Shown here: piece after piece, positions 1 to 12,525 of the stretch | Position numbering within the stretch: the first letter of the stretch is position 1 | How the letters are laid out: every line of letters begins with the position of its first letter | Source of the DNA: Algoriphagus sp. | GTDB lineage: Bacteria; Bacteroidota; Bacteroidia; Cytophagales; Cyclobacteriaceae | Reading direction: 5' to 3' | DNA length: 34,866 bases | Assembly (NCBI GenBank): GCA_024642365.1 | Contig: JAHEBE010000006.1 | Location: 1-34,866, forward strand | The notes under the pieces: model-generated | What the model was told of the DNA's origin: nothing | The model's input: only the letters and a program-made list of their open reading frames with translations | Databases searched by the model: none | Translations under genes and position numbers: made by a program

Positions 1-130
1 TAGTATTATTTTTTCAAAATATTATTTTGATTTTTAATTACTTTGCTTAACTTTTCCGAGATAATACGGGTTCTATCCCTCGATTGTATGGGTAGATTCT
101 GATGATCACAGGCTAAACACTTTCCATACG

Positions 131-748
131 ATGAAACTTGGAATTCTTGGAGGCTCTTCACTGGCAAAAACCTTGGGTAAAAAATATATCCATGCAGGAC
201 TCAATGTAGTCTTTGGGGTTAGGCATGATTTTGATACCCAGGAAAATGATTGGCGCATGCTTAATCTGCTCCATAATCGGATCTGTCCCTACGAATCAGC
301 GATCATCCAATCTGAAATTCTCCTGATATGCAGCGAAAACAGTTACATCAAGGAAATTTGTCAAGCCTTAAAACGCGTGGATACTTCCGATAAAATCATC
401 ATCGACTGCACCAATGCAGATTACGATATCAAGCTACCCACCTCTAACACCAAATTAATCAGGCGGGCAGCCCCGGATGCTCATCTATTCAAAGGCTTCA
501 ATAACTTGGGGATTGACTATCCCAATTCAGATACGATCGGGATTATCAAGGAAGTTTACTTTTGTGGGGACGACGTGCCGGATAAGATCCGCATCAAACG
601 TTTGATTGAACTGATTGGATTCAAAGCAGTCGATGCCGGAAAAATAAACAATGCTCCGCTTTTAGAGGCTTTTTATCACTTGAGAAATGAGATCTCCTGG
701 AACAAAAACGAGGCTTCCAACTTTCATTTCAAGCTGGTCTCGATCTAA
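131..748 (+). CDS. Rossmann-fold NAD(P)-binding protein, F420H2:NADP oxidoreductase-like (NADPH-dependent F420 reductase family fold)
   Basis: 205 aa ORF with N-terminal MKLGILGGSSLAKTLGKKYIHAGLNVVFGVR (glycine-rich dinucleotide-binding loop) and later IIIDCTNAD and FKGFNNLG segments typical of this family. Only long plus-strand ORF not antisense to a conserved gene. Confidence 0.7.
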   Translation: MKLGILGGSSLAKTLGKKYIHAGLNVVFGVRHDFDTQENDWRMLNLLHNRICPYESAIIQSEILLICSENSYIKEICQALKRVDTSDKIIIDCTNADYDIKLPTSNTKLIRRAAPDAHLFKGFNNLGIDYPNSDTIGIIKEVYFCGDDVPDKIRIKRLIELIGFKAVDAGKINNAPLLEAFYHLRNEISWNKNEASNFHFKLVSI

Positions 749-763
749 GAAGGTTCAACAGGA

Positions 764-1642
764 TCAACCAAACAAATCAGAACTTAAGTAGCGATCACCG
801 CGATCACAGGTGATGCAGACGATGACTCCTGATTCAAGTTCTTGGGCGAGTTGGATGGCTGCGAAAAGTGCTCCCCCACTACTCATTCCAGCCAGAATCC
901 CTTCTTCTTTTGCCATACGGCGGGTCATTTCTGTGGCTTGATCTTGGCTGACATCAATCACCCGATCTACGCGTTCTTTTTCAAAAATAGCGGGTAAAAA
1001 TTCAGGAGACCATCGTCTAATCCCAGGAATACTCGAACCATCAGTAGGCTGCGTACCTACGATTTGAATGTTTGGATTCATTTCCTTCAGGTATCGGGAA
1101 ACTCCCATTATCGTCCCGGTCGTCCCCATGGCGGATACAAAATGAGTTACCTCCCCCGCTGTATCTCTCCAAATCTCCGGCCCGGTTGTTTTATAATGCG
1201 CCAGATAATTATCTGGGTTAGCAAATTGGTTGAGCATAAGGTAGCCTTCATTTGCATTCATTTCCTCAGCAAGGGTTCGAGAATATTCAATGGTTTTAGC
1301 CGCTGGCGTCAGGATCACTTTAGCCCCATAAGCTTCCATCGAAAGGACGCGCTCTTTGGTAGAATTATCCGGCATGATCAGAGTCATCTCCAAACCAAGC
1401 ACCTTAGCAACCATTGCCAGTGCTATTCCTGTGTTCCCACTTGTCGCCTCGACTAGTTTATCTCCTGGTTTGATTTCTCCGCGATCCAACGCCGCCCGAA
1501 GCATATTGTAGGCTGCTCGGTCTTTCACACTTCCCCCGGGGTTTTGCCCCTCTAGTTTGCAAAGGATTTTGACCTTTGGGTTTGTTGGGATATGTTCCAA
1601 CTCGATTAGGGGAGTATTCCCGATTAGCTCAACTAGTTTCAT
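764..1642 (-). CDS. cysM: Cysteine synthase B (O-acetylserine sulfhydrylase, PLP-dependent)
   Basis: 292 aa; [31 protein letters not shown] (PLP lysine motif), [31 protein letters not shown]. Confidence 0.95.
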   Translation of the reverse strand: MKLVELIGNTPLIELEHIPTNPKVKILCKLEGQNPGGSVKDRAAYNMLRAALDRGEIKPGDKLVEATSGNTGIALAMVAKVLGLEMTLIMPDNSTKERVLSMEAYGAKVILTPAAKTIEYSRTLAEEMNANEGYLMLNQFANPDNYLAHYKTTGPEIWRDTAGEVTHFVSAMGTTGTIMGVSRYLKEMNPNIQIVGTQPTDGSSIPGIRRWSPEFLPAIFEKERVDRVIDVSQDQATEMTRRMAKEEGILAGMSSGGALFAAIQLAQELESGVIVCITCDRGDRYLSSDLFG

Positions 1643-2474
1643 TGGGTTCGTTTTTAAAAATGTATAAATCAGTCACCGCAGAATCTGCATGGTACATCTG
1701 TGCCTGGTAGTAGACTTTGCTGTTTTCCGGGACGCTTTTGGTCAACCAGACATTTCCGCCGATCACACTATTGCTCCCAATGGTAGTATTTCCTCCTAAG
1801 ATCGTCGCTCCTGCATAGATCACCACGCCATCTTCAATGGTTGGATGACGCTTCAGATTTGCTTCTGCCTTTTCCACACTTAGCGCTCCTAAGGTCACGC
1901 CTTGATAGATCTTCACGTGATTGCCGATTCGAGTCGTTTCACCAATAACCACTCCTGTCCCATGGTCAATGCAAAAATGCTGGCCAATCGTGGCGCCTGG
2001 ATGGATATCAATACCAGTCCTGCTATGTGCCAGCTCGGTAATCATTCTCGGGATGAGTTGGATCCCTTGCTGATGCATTTGATTTGCGATTCGGTAAGAT
2101 GCTATTGCATAAAAGCCGGGATAACTTCGAAGAATCTCTGTCCGTGATTTTGCAGCAGGATCCCCTGCAAACATCGCGTCAATATCCTGATGTACCCAAT
2201 CATAGATTCGCTCGAGATTTTGGAAAAATTGAGCACTGATTGATTCAGCATTACCAGTATATAAATGTTTATTCCGGGTAAGAATGGACAAAAAGGTTTG
2301 TTCGAGTTGGGCTAGCTTCGAGGCTAATTCCTCTTTAGTGGAGATTTTTTCAACGGTGTACTCTGGGAAAAGTACTCCTAATAAATTTTCGAAAAACTGT
2401 TGGATTACTTTTGGAGAAGGACAATCCGAGCATTCTTGATGTGCAAGAAAGAGTTTTGAAATAAATGAATCCAT
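1629..2474 (-). CDS. cysE: Serine O-acetyltransferase
   Basis: 281 aa; left-handed beta-helix hexapeptide repeats ([44 protein letters not shown]). 3' end overlaps cysM start by 14 nt. Confidence 0.93.
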   Translation of the reverse strand: MDSFISKLFLAHQECSDCPSPKVIQQFFENLLGVLFPEYTVEKISTKEELASKLAQLEQTFLSILTRNKHLYTGNAESISAQFFQNLERIYDWVHQDIDAMFAGDPAAKSRTEILRSYPGFYAIASYRIANQMHQQGIQLIPRMITELAHSRTGIDIHPGATIGQHFCIDHGTGVVIGETTRIGNHVKIYQGVTLGALSVEKAEANLKRHPTIEDGVVIYAGATILGGNTTIGSNSVIGGNVWLTKSVPENSKVYYQAQMYHADSAVTDLYIFKNEPNETS

Positions 2475-2495
2475 GAACGGAGGGGCAAGGTCTGA

Positions 2496-3047
2496 TTACA
2501 ATACAAAACCCACACGAATCACATAAGGTTCACCATATGGCGACCGAAGATTGTCATGAAGCACATTGTAGAGGAAAGTGAAATTGGCTCCACCACGCTG
2601 CCCAAAAGGAGCGAAATAACCTCCGCCTAAGAATAGGGCATCTGACCAAATTCGTTCAAAGCGATCTGAAATCAAATTGTAATTGTCAAAATTGATCGAT
2701 TCATACTCCGCATGTAAAAAGATATTGGGGAGAACATTGTACCTGCTAAATAATCTTCCACCATAAGAGGAAGTTTCTCCACCGATGTAGCGGCGATCAT
2801 TGAAGTATTGATAAGTGATTCCTACACCTGAAGAGAATTTTGGAGTAATCATCACACCTACCAAAGGCGAAAAATCGATCAAAGTCACCGTTCCAAACTG
2901 CATCCCGAAGTTCCCTCCGAAGTAAAGTCGGTCTTTAAATGGAATACTATCGCCAGGATAATAGCTCCGCTGAGCAAATGTGCTGGAAGCGAAAAGTATA
3001 AAAAAGAAGAAAAATAAGAGACTGAGTTTATTTTTTAACAATGACAT
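2496..3047 (-). CDS. Conserved exported hypothetical protein, putative outer-membrane beta-barrel
   Basis: 183 aa; N-terminal signal peptide (KNKLSLLFFFFFILFASSTFAQ) and alternating aromatic/polar strand-like segments (LYFGGNFGMQFGTVTLIDFSPLVGVMITPKFSSGVGITYQYF). Confidence 0.7.
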   Translation of the reverse strand: MSLLKNKLSLLFFFFFILFASSTFAQRSYYPGDSIPFKDRLYFGGNFGMQFGTVTLIDFSPLVGVMITPKFSSGVGITYQYFNDRRYIGGETSSYGGRLFSRYNVLPNIFLHAEYESINFDNYNLISDRFERIWSDALFLGGGYFAPFGQRGGANFTFLYNVLHDNLRSPYGEPYVIRVGFVL

Positions 3048-3315
3048 AGAGATCCTCCGTTGGTTTTTTCATCAGGTATTTCTCACGAGCAAACTTCTCC
3101 AAAAGTTCGGGATTACTCATTAATTCCTCCCGCTCCTCGGTAATCTTTACTTTCCGCTCCAAATAAAATTCTTTTTGATCTTCCAGTGTATTGAGTTTAG
3201 AGCTCAGTTTCACTTGATTGATCACACTATTCGAATCGATAAAGATCATCCAAGCTAGAAAAAGTGCTAAGCCTATGAAGTAAAAATTTTTTGAATATTT
3301 CAGGTACTTGCTCAT
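3028..3315 (-). CDS. Septum formation initiator family protein (DivIC/FtsB-like)
   Basis: ATG at 3315 gives a 95 aa protein: MSKYLKYSKNFYFIGLALFLAWMIFIDSNSVINQVKLSSKLNTLEDQKEFYLERKVKITEEREELMSNPELLEKFAREKYLMKKPTEDLYVIV; one TM helix, coiled coil, then FAREKYLMKKPxEDLYVI. The track start at 3444 is an in-frame GTG extension running across the eno terminator into eno. Confidence 0.85.
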   Translation of the reverse strand: MSKYLKYSKNFYFIGLALFLAWMIFIDSNSVINQVKLSSKLNTLEDQKEFYLERKVKITEEREELMSNPELLEKFAREKYLMKKPTEDLYVIVKK

Positions 3316-3351
3316 AACCGAGTTGATTTGCAATTCAAGGTACAAAAATGA

Positions 3352-3388
3352 TGCAAAAAAAAAGACAGCCTCGAAAGACTGCCTTTTT
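3352..3388 (-). terminator. Rho-independent terminator downstream of eno
   Basis: Minus strand AAAAAGGCAGTCTTTCGAGGCTGTCTTTTTTTTTT: imperfect ~11 bp stem (with G.T pairs), TTCG loop, long T tract. Confidence 0.85.
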
Positions 3389-3409
3389 GTATTGATTATT
3401 GGCTTTTGA

Positions 3410-5813
<2,404 letters not shown>

Positions 5814-5831
5814 CGTTCTTTTTGAATTGTC

Positions 5832-5839
5832 CAAAGTTA
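5832..5839 (-). promoter_or_regulatory. Candidate Bacteroidota-type -7 element (TAACTTTG) for carA
   Basis: Minus strand ATATTAACTTTGGACAATTC matches TAnnTTTG; no clear TTG at -33 with 19 nt spacing. Lies just after the rplQ terminator and before carA. Confidence 0.5.
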
Positions 5840-5874
5840 ATATTTATTGGGAAGGATTAAGATAGAAAAGGGTA

Positions 5875-5910
5875 TAAAAAAAGGATTGAACGTATGTCCA
5901 ATCCTTTTAT
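5875..5910 (-). terminator. Rho-independent terminator downstream of rplQ
   Basis: Minus strand AAAAGGATTGGACATACGTTCAATCCTTTTTTTATA: 10 bp AAAAGGATTG/CAATCCTTTT stem plus inner pairs, then T tract. Confidence 0.9.
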
Positions 5911-5930
5911 ATAGTCAATGTGGCTTCAAC

Positions 5931-6473
5931 TTATTTTTCTTCAGTTTCGCCCTCAGTTGAATCTTCTGTTGCTTCTGGAGCACTTGGCTCTTCAGCTTTA
6001 GCAGCTACAGCAGGAGTTTCTACTTTTGCCTCAGGAGCTGCAGTTGCAGTACCAGCGCTTCTTCTAGATCTTCTCGTTGTTTTCTTAGCTGGCTTCGCAT
6101 CTTTCAACATCAACTCATTGAAATCTACCAATTCAATGATACACATTTCAGCGTTATCACCTAATCGGAAACCAGTCTTGATGATACGAGTGTATCCACC
6201 TGGACGGTTTGCTACTTTTTCAATTACTCCACCGAATAGTTCGATGATTGCCTCTTTATTTTTCAAATAAGAGAAAGCCATACGTCTATTATGTGTAGTA
6301 TCCTCTTTTGCTCTAGTCACAAGAGGCTCCAAATATTTCTTCAATTCTTTTGCCTTGGCAAGCGTGGTCGAAATACGCTTGTGAAGAATCAGCGAAGTTG
6401 CCATATTAGAAAGCATTGCTTTCCTGTGAGCGGCCTTCCTTCCAAGGTGGTTAAATTTCTTACCGTGTCTCAT
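5931..6473 (-). CDS. rplQ: 50S ribosomal protein L17 with C-terminal low-complexity extension
   Basis: [51 protein letters not shown]; tail [48 protein letters not shown]. Confidence 0.97.
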   Translation of the reverse strand: MRHGKKFNHLGRKAAHRKAMLSNMATSLILHKRISTTLAKAKELKKYLEPLVTRAKEDTTHNRRMAFSYLKNKEAIIELFGGVIEKVANRPGGYTRIIKTGFRLGDNAEMCIIELVDFNELMLKDAKPAKKTTRRSRRSAGTATAAPEAKVETPAVAAKAEEPSAPEATEDSTEGETEEK

Positions 6474-6478
6474 ATTAA

Positions 6479-7468
6479 TTATTCTTCATCAAGTTTATAC
6501 TTTGAAATATCCATTCCAAAAGTCAATCCTTTTTCTTGGATAAGCTGCTCTAATTCTGCAAGAGACTTCTTACCAAAGTTTCTGAATTTCATCATGTCCG
6601 AAATCTCAAGTCTTGCTAAGTCACCTAGTGTTTTCACATCAGCTGCTTTAAGGCAGTTGAATGCTCTAACAGAAAGATCTAGATCGCTCAAAGAAGTTTT
6701 AAGCAACTTTCTCATGTGCAAGAATTCCTCATCAATCGGCTCTGGCTCAGCGATTCCAGTTGAATCTAGAACCATCGTCTGGTCAGAGAACAACATGAAG
6801 TGTTGAATCAGGATTTTAGCAGATTCTTGAAGTGCTTTCTCAGGGTGGATTGAACCATCTGTGGACACTTCTAGGATTAATTTTTCGAAGTCAGTCTTTT
6901 GCTCCACTCGCGTGTTTTCTACACTATACTTCACATTTTTGATCGGTGTGAAGATCGCGTCGATTGCGATGGTTCCAAAGATTTGCTCTTTTGGCTTGGA
7001 TTCTTCAGCTGGTAAGTATCCTCTACCCTTTTCCACCACTAGTTCAATCTCGAAATTTTTAGCTTCGTCGATGTGACAGATTACTAAATCCGGATTAAGG
7101 ATTTCGAAGGAAGAAGTGAACTTAGCGATGTCCCCGGCAGTGAACACAGACTGATTTTTGATTTCGACAGTGATTTTTCCATCAAATGCTTCGTGCACTT
7201 TCTTGAATCTCACTTGCTTCAAGTTCAAAATAATATCTGTGACGTCTTCAACTACACCTTCGATGGTAGAAAATTCATGCACAACTCCAGGGATTTTAAC
7301 TGAAGTGATTGCATATCCTTCCAAGGAAGAAAGCAAAATTCTTCTTAAGGCATTACCTATGGTAACACCATAGCCTTTTTCTAGTGGTTTGAAGGTAAAT
7401 AGGCCATGAAAGTCATCGGCTTTTTCCATTACCACTTTCTCAGGCATTTGAAATGCTAGTATGGACAT
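6479..7468 (-). CDS. rpoA: DNA-directed RNA polymerase subunit alpha
   Basis: 329 aa; [32 protein letters not shown] and C-terminal domain [29 protein letters not shown]. Confidence 0.98.
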   Translation of the reverse strand: MSILAFQMPEKVVMEKADDFHGLFTFKPLEKGYGVTIGNALRRILLSSLEGYAITSVKIPGVVHEFSTIEGVVEDVTDIILNLKQVRFKKVHEAFDGKITVEIKNQSVFTAGDIAKFTSSFEILNPDLVICHIDEAKNFEIELVVEKGRGYLPAEESKPKEQIFGTIAIDAIFTPIKNVKYSVENTRVEQKTDFEKLILEVSTDGSIHPEKALQESAKILIQHFMLFSDQTMVLDSTGIAEPEPIDEEFLHMRKLLKTSLSDLDLSVRAFNCLKAADVKTLGDLARLEISDMMKFRNFGKKSLAELEQLIQEKGLTFGMDISKYKLDEE

Positions 7469-7505
7469 ATATCTCGTTCTTTTTTAAAAGCTGAAAATAT
7501 TAAAA

Positions 7506-8111
7506 TTACTTAGAGTAAAGTTCGACAATGAGTTGCTCCTTGATATTCTCAGGAATATCATCTCTGCCTGGTACACTGACGAATTTGCCGGTCAACGTTG
7601 CGCCATCCCACTCTAACCAAGGATATTTGTTTGCGCCTCTTCCAGCTAAGCTACTTGTGATAGCAATAAGAGACTTAGAACGCTCTCTTACTGAAACTAC
7701 ATCACCTGGCTTAAGTGTAAACGATGGAATATTTACCACCTCACCATTCACAAGGATATGCTTGTGAGAGACTAGTTGTCTAGCACCTCTTCTGGTTGGG
7801 GAAATACCTAATCTGTAAACGGTATTGTCTAGTCTTCCTTCTAGAAGCTGGAGCAAGTTTTCACCTGTGATTCCAGATTTTCTTGAAGCAATACCAAACA
7901 TTTTAGCGAATTGTCTTTCCAATACACCGTAGATGTATTTTGCTTTTTGCTTCTCAGCAAGCTGGATTGCATATTCTGACTGCTTCTTTCTTCTACCTCT
8001 TCCGTGTTGTCCCGGAGGGTAATTCTTTTTCTGTAGCGCTTTGCTATGCCCTTCGATAGGCTCACCAAATTTTCTGGCGATCTTTGATTTAGGACCTGTA
8101 TATCTAGCCAT
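7506..8111 (-). CDS. rpsD: 30S ribosomal protein S4
   Basis: [52 protein letters not shown]. Confidence 0.98.
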   Translation of the reverse strand: MARYTGPKSKIARKFGEPIEGHSKALQKKNYPPGQHGRGRRKKQSEYAIQLAEKQKAKYIYGVLERQFAKMFGIASRKSGITGENLLQLLEGRLDNTVYRLGISPTRRGARQLVSHKHILVNGEVVNIPSFTLKPGDVVSVRERSKSLIAITSSLAGRGANKYPWLEWDGATLTGKFVSVPGRDDIPENIKEQLIVELYSK

Positions 8112-8129
8112 TCTGTTACAATTTTAAAA

Positions 8130-8528
8130 TTAAACTCTTCTACGCTTAGGTGGACGACAGCCATTGTGAGGCATAGGAGTCACGTCAATGATCGTGGTCA
8201 CATCTAAACCTACATTTTGCAACGTTCTAATAGCTGATTCTCTACCAGCACCTGGACCTTTTACAAACACTTCGATTTTTCTCAAACCTAAGTCATATGC
8301 AACTTGTCCGCAATTTTGAGCTGCCATCTGCGCAGCATATGGAGTGTTTTTCTTTGATCCTCTGAAACCCATTTTACCGGCAGAGGCCCAAGATATCACT
8401 TGTCCTGCATTGTTGGTAATAGAGATAATGATATTGTTGAAGGAGGCTTTAATGTGCACCTGTCCGACAGCTTCTACCTTTACTACTCTTTTTTTACCTT
8501 TTGCTTTATCGTTTCTTTTCTGAGCCAT
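8130..8528 (-). CDS. rpsK: 30S ribosomal protein S11
   Basis: [64 protein letters not shown]. Confidence 0.98.
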   Translation of the reverse strand: MAQKRNDKAKGKKRVVKVEAVGQVHIKASFNNIIISITNNAGQVISWASAGKMGFRGSKKNTPYAAQMAAQNCGQVAYDLGLRKIEVFVKGPGAGRESAIRTLQNVGLDVTTIIDVTPMPHNGCRPPKRRRV

Positions 8529-8542
8529 AATCTAATCAGGTT

Positions 8543-8920
8543 TTATTTAGTTGCTTTCTTTTTGTTAGCAACTGTTTTACGCTTACCCTTCCTTGTTCTG
8601 GCGTTGTTCTTAGTCTTTTGACCACGAACAGGAAGTCCTTTTCTGTGTCTCAAACCTCTATAACAACCGATATCAAGCAGTCGTTTGATGTTCAATTGGA
8701 TCTCTGACTTCAGTACACCTTCTGTTCTGAATTCTTCAGCAATAATGTTACGAATGGCGGTTGATTCATCATCATCCCACTCACCTGCTTTTTTGTCGAA
8801 AGAGATACCGGCTTTGCTTAGGATAGCTTTAGCTGAACTTCTCCCGATTCCGAAGATATAGGTAAGTCCGATCTCGCCTCGCTTATTGTCTGGTATGTCT
8901 ACACCTGCAATTCTAGCCAT
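8543..8920 (-). CDS. rpsM: 30S ribosomal protein S13
   Basis: True start [26 protein letters not shown] at 8920; the track start at 8971 lies inside rpmJ in another frame. Confidence 0.97.
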   Translation of the reverse strand: MARIAGVDIPDNKRGEIGLTYIFGIGRSSAKAILSKAGISFDKKAGEWDDDESTAIRNIIAEEFRTEGVLKSEIQLNIKRLLDIGCYRGLRHRKGLPVRGQKTKNNARTRKGKRKTVANKKKATK

Positions 8921-8924
8921 AATC

Positions 8925-9041
8925 TTAACCTTGTCTTTGTTTAAACTTAGGATTCTTCTTATTGATGACATAAAGGACCCCTTTTCTTCGGATCAACTTA
9001 CAGTCAACACTTCTCTTTTTGATAGATGTCTTTACTTTCAT
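8925..9041 (-). CDS. rpmJ: 50S ribosomal protein L36
   Basis: Read manually: [38 protein letters not shown] (38 aa), between infA and rpsM; missing from the ORF track for length. Confidence 0.95.
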   Translation of the reverse strand: MKVKTSIKKRSVDCKLIRRKGVLYVINKKNPKFKQRQG

Positions 9042-9047
9042 ATCAGT

Positions 9048-9266
9048 TTATTTATATCGATATACTATTCTTCCTTTTGTTAAATCATAAGGAGAGAGTT
9101 CTAATTTGACCCGATCACCAGGGAGAATTTTGATGTAATTCATTCTCATTTTTCCTGAAATATGAGCGATCAATTGATGTCCATTCTCCAGTTCGACTTT
9201 AAACATCGCGTTGGACAATGCCTCTACGATGGTTCCATCTTGTTCTATTGATGTCTGTTTTGCCAT
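9048..9266 (-). CDS. infA: Translation initiation factor IF-1
   Basis: [72 protein letters not shown]. Confidence 0.98.
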   Translation of the reverse strand: MAKQTSIEQDGTIVEALSNAMFKVELENGHQLIAHISGKMRMNYIKILPGDRVKLELSPYDLTKGRIVYRYK

Positions 9267-9267
9267 A

Positions 9268-10041
9268 TTAGAATTTAAAATTCTCTTCTATGTATTTATG
9301 GGTTGTCAAAACCTCTGTTCTATCTTCAAATATTGCTACTGTATGCTCATAATGTGCAGAGGCTTTTCTATCCGCAGTTCGGATTGTCCAACCATCGCGC
9401 TCTTGGACAATATTTCGTGTTCCAAGATTCACCATAGGCTCAATAGCGATAACCATCCCGTCCTTCAACAGCGGACCGCTACCTTTTTTACCATAATTCG
9501 GAACTTCTGGTGATTCATGAAGACTTTTCCCAAGTCCATGCCCTACTAATTCACGAACCACGGTATAACCCTTAGACTCAACAAATTTTTGGATGGCATT
9601 TCCAATATCACCGATTCGATTGCCGAACACAGCTTGCTCAATACCTAGATAAAGAGAATCTTTGGTAGCTTTAAGAAGCTCAAGGACAGAAGGGGAAACC
9701 TCACCAATTGGATACGTATAAGCGGAATCGCTATGAAAACCTTGGTGAAAGACTCCACAATCTACTGAGATTATATCGCCATCTTTCAATTCATACTCAC
9801 TGGGGAAACCATGAACAACAACTTCATTCACGGAAATACAAAGAGAAGCCGGAAAACCATTGTAGCCTTTGAAAGAAGGTACTGCTTTATGGTCTCTTAT
9901 ATATTCCTCAGCAATCTTATCTAGAAAAGAGGTCTTTACCCCTTCTTTGACATATTTTGCTACTTCCCCGTGGGCCTTAGCAAGTATGTCAGCACTTTCT
10001 TTTATTAACTTAACTTCTTGCGAAGTCTTGTAATGAATCAT
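9268..10041 (-). CDS. map: Methionine aminopeptidase, type I
   Basis: 257 aa; [63 protein letters not shown]. Confidence 0.97.
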   Translation of the reverse strand: MIHYKTSQEVKLIKESADILAKAHGEVAKYVKEGVKTSFLDKIAEEYIRDHKAVPSFKGYNGFPASLCISVNEVVVHGFPSEYELKDGDIISVDCGVFHQGFHSDSAYTYPIGEVSPSVLELLKATKDSLYLGIEQAVFGNRIGDIGNAIQKFVESKGYTVVRELVGHGLGKSLHESPEVPNYGKKGSGPLLKDGMVIAIEPMVNLGTRNIVQERDGWTIRTADRKASAHYEHTVAIFEDRTEVLTTHKYIEENFKF

Positions 10042-10042
10042 T

Positions 10043-11362
10043 TTAAGCTACTTGATAATTAGAAGGATTATTCTTCAAATTACCACTCTTCATCATTCCT
10101 TCGTAATGTCTCATCAACAAGTAGCTTTCGATTTGTCTTAGCGTGTCCATGATTACACCTACCATAATTAATAGAGATGTTCCACCATAAAACTGAGCAA
10201 ATTCTCCACCCACTCCAGATATGATCGCAATTGCAGGTAGTATTGCTACAGCTGCTAAAAGGATTGATCCAGGTAATGTAATTTTAGAAATAATGCCATC
10301 AATGAATTCTGAAGTTGGTGCGCCTGGTTTGATCCCTGGCACAAATCCTCCATTTCGCTTCATGTCTTCAGCAATTTGTTCCGGGTTAACCGTGATCGCA
10401 GTGTAGAAGAATGTGAAGATGATAATCATTGCAGCAAATAATAAATTATACTGCCATGATGTGAAATCACTGAACGTTGCCCCAATGTAGTTTGCAATAT
10501 CGTTGTCTTGAGCCCAGATCTGAGCAATAAGCGCAGGCACGAACATTAAAGACTGTGCAAAGATAATCGGCATTACACCAGAGGCATTTACCTTAATCGG
10601 AATATACTGGCGCTGACCGCCATAAACCTTACCTCCCACTACTTGCTTAGCATATTGTACAGGAATTCTTCTAGTTGCTTCAGTAAGTGCAATAACACCT
10701 ACGACGACAAAGAATAATACACCTGCCTCAATAAGTAGAAGCAACAATCCAGAGGATCCTTTCTCCAATCCTTCTGCTATCAAAGCACCAGGAAATCTCG
10801 AAATGATACCAATCATGATTAGCATAGAGATACCGTTTCCGATACCTTTTTCAGTGATTTTTTCTCCAAGCCACATGCAAAACATGGTACCAGCTGAAAG
10901 TAAAACCAAAGAACTAAACATGAAAAGGGAAGTACTTACCATCACTGCACCAGTTGGCAAAATAGTAGCGGATACATATCCAATACCCTGTGCAATTGTG
11001 ATCAGAATGGTTAGAACTCGAGTAATCTGGTTGATTCGTTTTCTTCCAGATTCCCCTTCCTTCTGCATTTTTTGAAAGTAAGGAACTCCGACAGTTAATA
11101 ACTGCAACACAATCGATGCAGAAATATAAGGCATGATGCCAAGTCCAAAGATTGAAGCATTACTAAATGCTCCACCTAAGAACGTATCAATCAATCCGAA
11201 GATACCTTCTGCAGGACCATTCAACTTGGAAGGATCCACTCCAGGAAGTACGATGAAGGAACCTAATCTGAAAATGATAAGGAAACCTATCGTATTTAAG
11301 ATTCTTACTCTTAAATCTTCGATAGAGAAAATATTCTTAACTGTCGAAATAAACTTTTTCAT
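10043..11362 (-). CDS. secY: Preprotein translocase subunit SecY
   Basis: 439 aa polytopic; GLGIMPYISASIVLQLL, EKGIGNGISMLIMIGI, FFYTAITVNPEQIAEDMKRNGGFVPGIKPG. Confidence 0.98.
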   Translation of the reverse strand: MKKFISTVKNIFSIEDLRVRILNTIGFLIIFRLGSFIVLPGVDPSKLNGPAEGIFGLIDTFLGGAFSNASIFGLGIMPYISASIVLQLLTVGVPYFQKMQKEGESGRKRINQITRVLTILITIAQGIGYVSATILPTGAVMVSTSLFMFSSLVLLSAGTMFCMWLGEKITEKGIGNGISMLIMIGIISRFPGALIAEGLEKGSSGLLLLLIEAGVLFFVVVGVIALTEATRRIPVQYAKQVVGGKVYGGQRQYIPIKVNASGVMPIIFAQSLMFVPALIAQIWAQDNDIANYIGATFSDFTSWQYNLLFAAMIIIFTFFYTAITVNPEQIAEDMKRNGGFVPGIKPGAPTSEFIDGIISKITLPGSILLAAVAILPAIAIISGVGGEFAQFYGGTSLLIMVGVIMDTLRQIESYLLMRHYEGMMKSGNLKNNPSNYQVA

Positions 11363-11366
11363 TCAA

Positions 11367-11813
11367 TTAAATTGTGTTTACCGAGCCGCCCACTTTCTCA
11401 ATTGCTGCTACTGCAGAAGCTGAGAATTTATGTGCAGAAATGTTCAACTTAGCTTTCAATTCACCTCCACCGAGGATTTTGATTTTGTCATTCTTAGATG
11501 CAATCCCATGAGACACTAAAGACTCTAAATTGATTTCATCAAGGTTATGCTGCTCAGCTAAGCTTTGCAAGGTATCTAAATTAACTGGCTTAAACTCTAC
11601 TCTGTTCAAGCTTTTGAATCCAAACTTAGGAACTCTTCTCTGAAGTGGCATTTGACCACCTTCAAATCCAAGCTTTGATTTATATCCGGATCTTGATTTA
11701 GCTCCTTTATGACCTCTTGTAGAAGTCCCTCCTCTACCTGAACCGGTACCTCTACCAATTCTCTTTCGATTTTTGGTTGAGCCGTCAGCTGGGGTTAATG
11801 TATGCAGTTTCAT
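11367..11813 (-). CDS. rplO: 50S ribosomal protein L15
   Basis: MKLHTLTPADGSTKNRKRIGRGTGSGRGGTSTRGHKGAKSRSG. Confidence 0.98.
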   Translation of the reverse strand: MKLHTLTPADGSTKNRKRIGRGTGSGRGGTSTRGHKGAKSRSGYKSKLGFEGGQMPLQRRVPKFGFKSLNRVEFKPVNLDTLQSLAEQHNLDEINLESLVSHGIASKNDKIKILGGGELKAKLNISAHKFSASAVAAIEKVGGSVNTI

Positions 11814-11815
11814 AA

Positions 11816-11995
11816 TTAAGCTTCCTCCACTTTTACAAGGTGATTAACTTTATTTACCATTCCAGCGATTTGAGGAGTATTCTCTACTACAACAAACTTA
11901 CTGATTCGACCTAGTCCTAAAGCTGTAATAGTAGCTTTCTGATCTTTTGGTCTGTCGATAATGCTCTTAGTCTGTGTGATTTTGATCTTAGCCAT
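11816..11995 (-). CDS. rpmD: 50S ribosomal protein L30
   Basis: Read manually: [59 protein letters not shown] (59 aa), between rpsE and rplO; below the ORF-track cutoff. Confidence 0.96.
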   Translation of the reverse strand: MAKIKITQTKSIIDRPKDQKATITALGLGRISKFVVVENTPQIAGMVNKVNHLVKVEEA

Positions 11996-12000
11996 GATAA

Positions 12001-12519
12001 TTATCCGTTAAACACTTTAGACATTTTCACTCCGCGCTGCTGTGAAACAGCAATCGCATCTCTAAGCTGCACTAAGGCATCGATAGTTGCTTTTACTACG
12101 TTGTGAGGATTGGAAGATCCTTTGGACTTTGCAAGAACGTCTGTAACGCCTGCACTTTCCAATACCGCACGCATCGCACCACCGGCAATTACACCAGTAC
12201 CCGCTGCAGCTGGCTTGATCAATACAAAACCTCCACCGAATTTACCCAATTGCTCATGAGGGATAGTACCTTTAAGAACTGGCACTTTCACCAAATTCTT
12301 TTTGGCATCTTCAATACCCTTAGTAATGGCATCAGTCACCTCATTGGCTTTACCCAATCCATAACCTACCACTCCGTGGCCATCGCCCACGACAACTATT
12401 GCAGAAAAAGAGAATCTTCTACCACCTTTTACCACTTTGGCTACTCGGTTGATAGCAACTACTTTTTCTTTTAAATCTGTATCTGTAGCCCTAATTGGCT
12501 TTCTTCTTACTTGAGACAT
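12001..12519 (-). CDS. rpsE: 30S ribosomal protein S5
   Basis: [46 protein letters not shown]. Confidence 0.98.
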   Translation of the reverse strand: MSQVRRKPIRATDTDLKEKVVAINRVAKVVKGGRRFSFSAIVVVGDGHGVVGYGLGKANEVTDAITKGIEDAKKNLVKVPVLKGTIPHEQLGKFGGGFVLIKPAAAGTGVIAGGAMRAVLESAGVTDVLAKSKGSSNPHNVVKATIDALVQLRDAIAVSQQRGVKMSKVFNG

Positions 12520-12525
12520 ATGGGA

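Noticed and set aside
1-130. Possible promoter upstream of the 131-748 gene (TTACTTTG at 38-45)
   Set aside because: One mismatch to TAnnTTTG and no TTG at the right spacing; too weak to annotate.
1064-1456. 130 aa plus-strand ORF antisense to cysM
   Set aside because: Lies wholly opposite a clear conserved gene; composition looks like reverse-strand translation and no family is recognisable.
6291-6806. 171 aa plus-strand ORF opposite rplQ/rpoA
   Set aside because: Spans two conserved genes in antisense, Ser/Cys/Phe-rich typical of spurious reverse frames.
7841-8164. 107 aa same-strand ORF overlapping rpsD and the rpsK 3' end
   Set aside because: Alternative frame of conserved rpsD; no family match recognisable.
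8921-8971. N-terminal extension of rpsM ([17 protein letters not shown])
   Set aside because: It is the rpmJ sequence read in another frame; the S13 consensus starts at [10 protein letters not shown] (8920).
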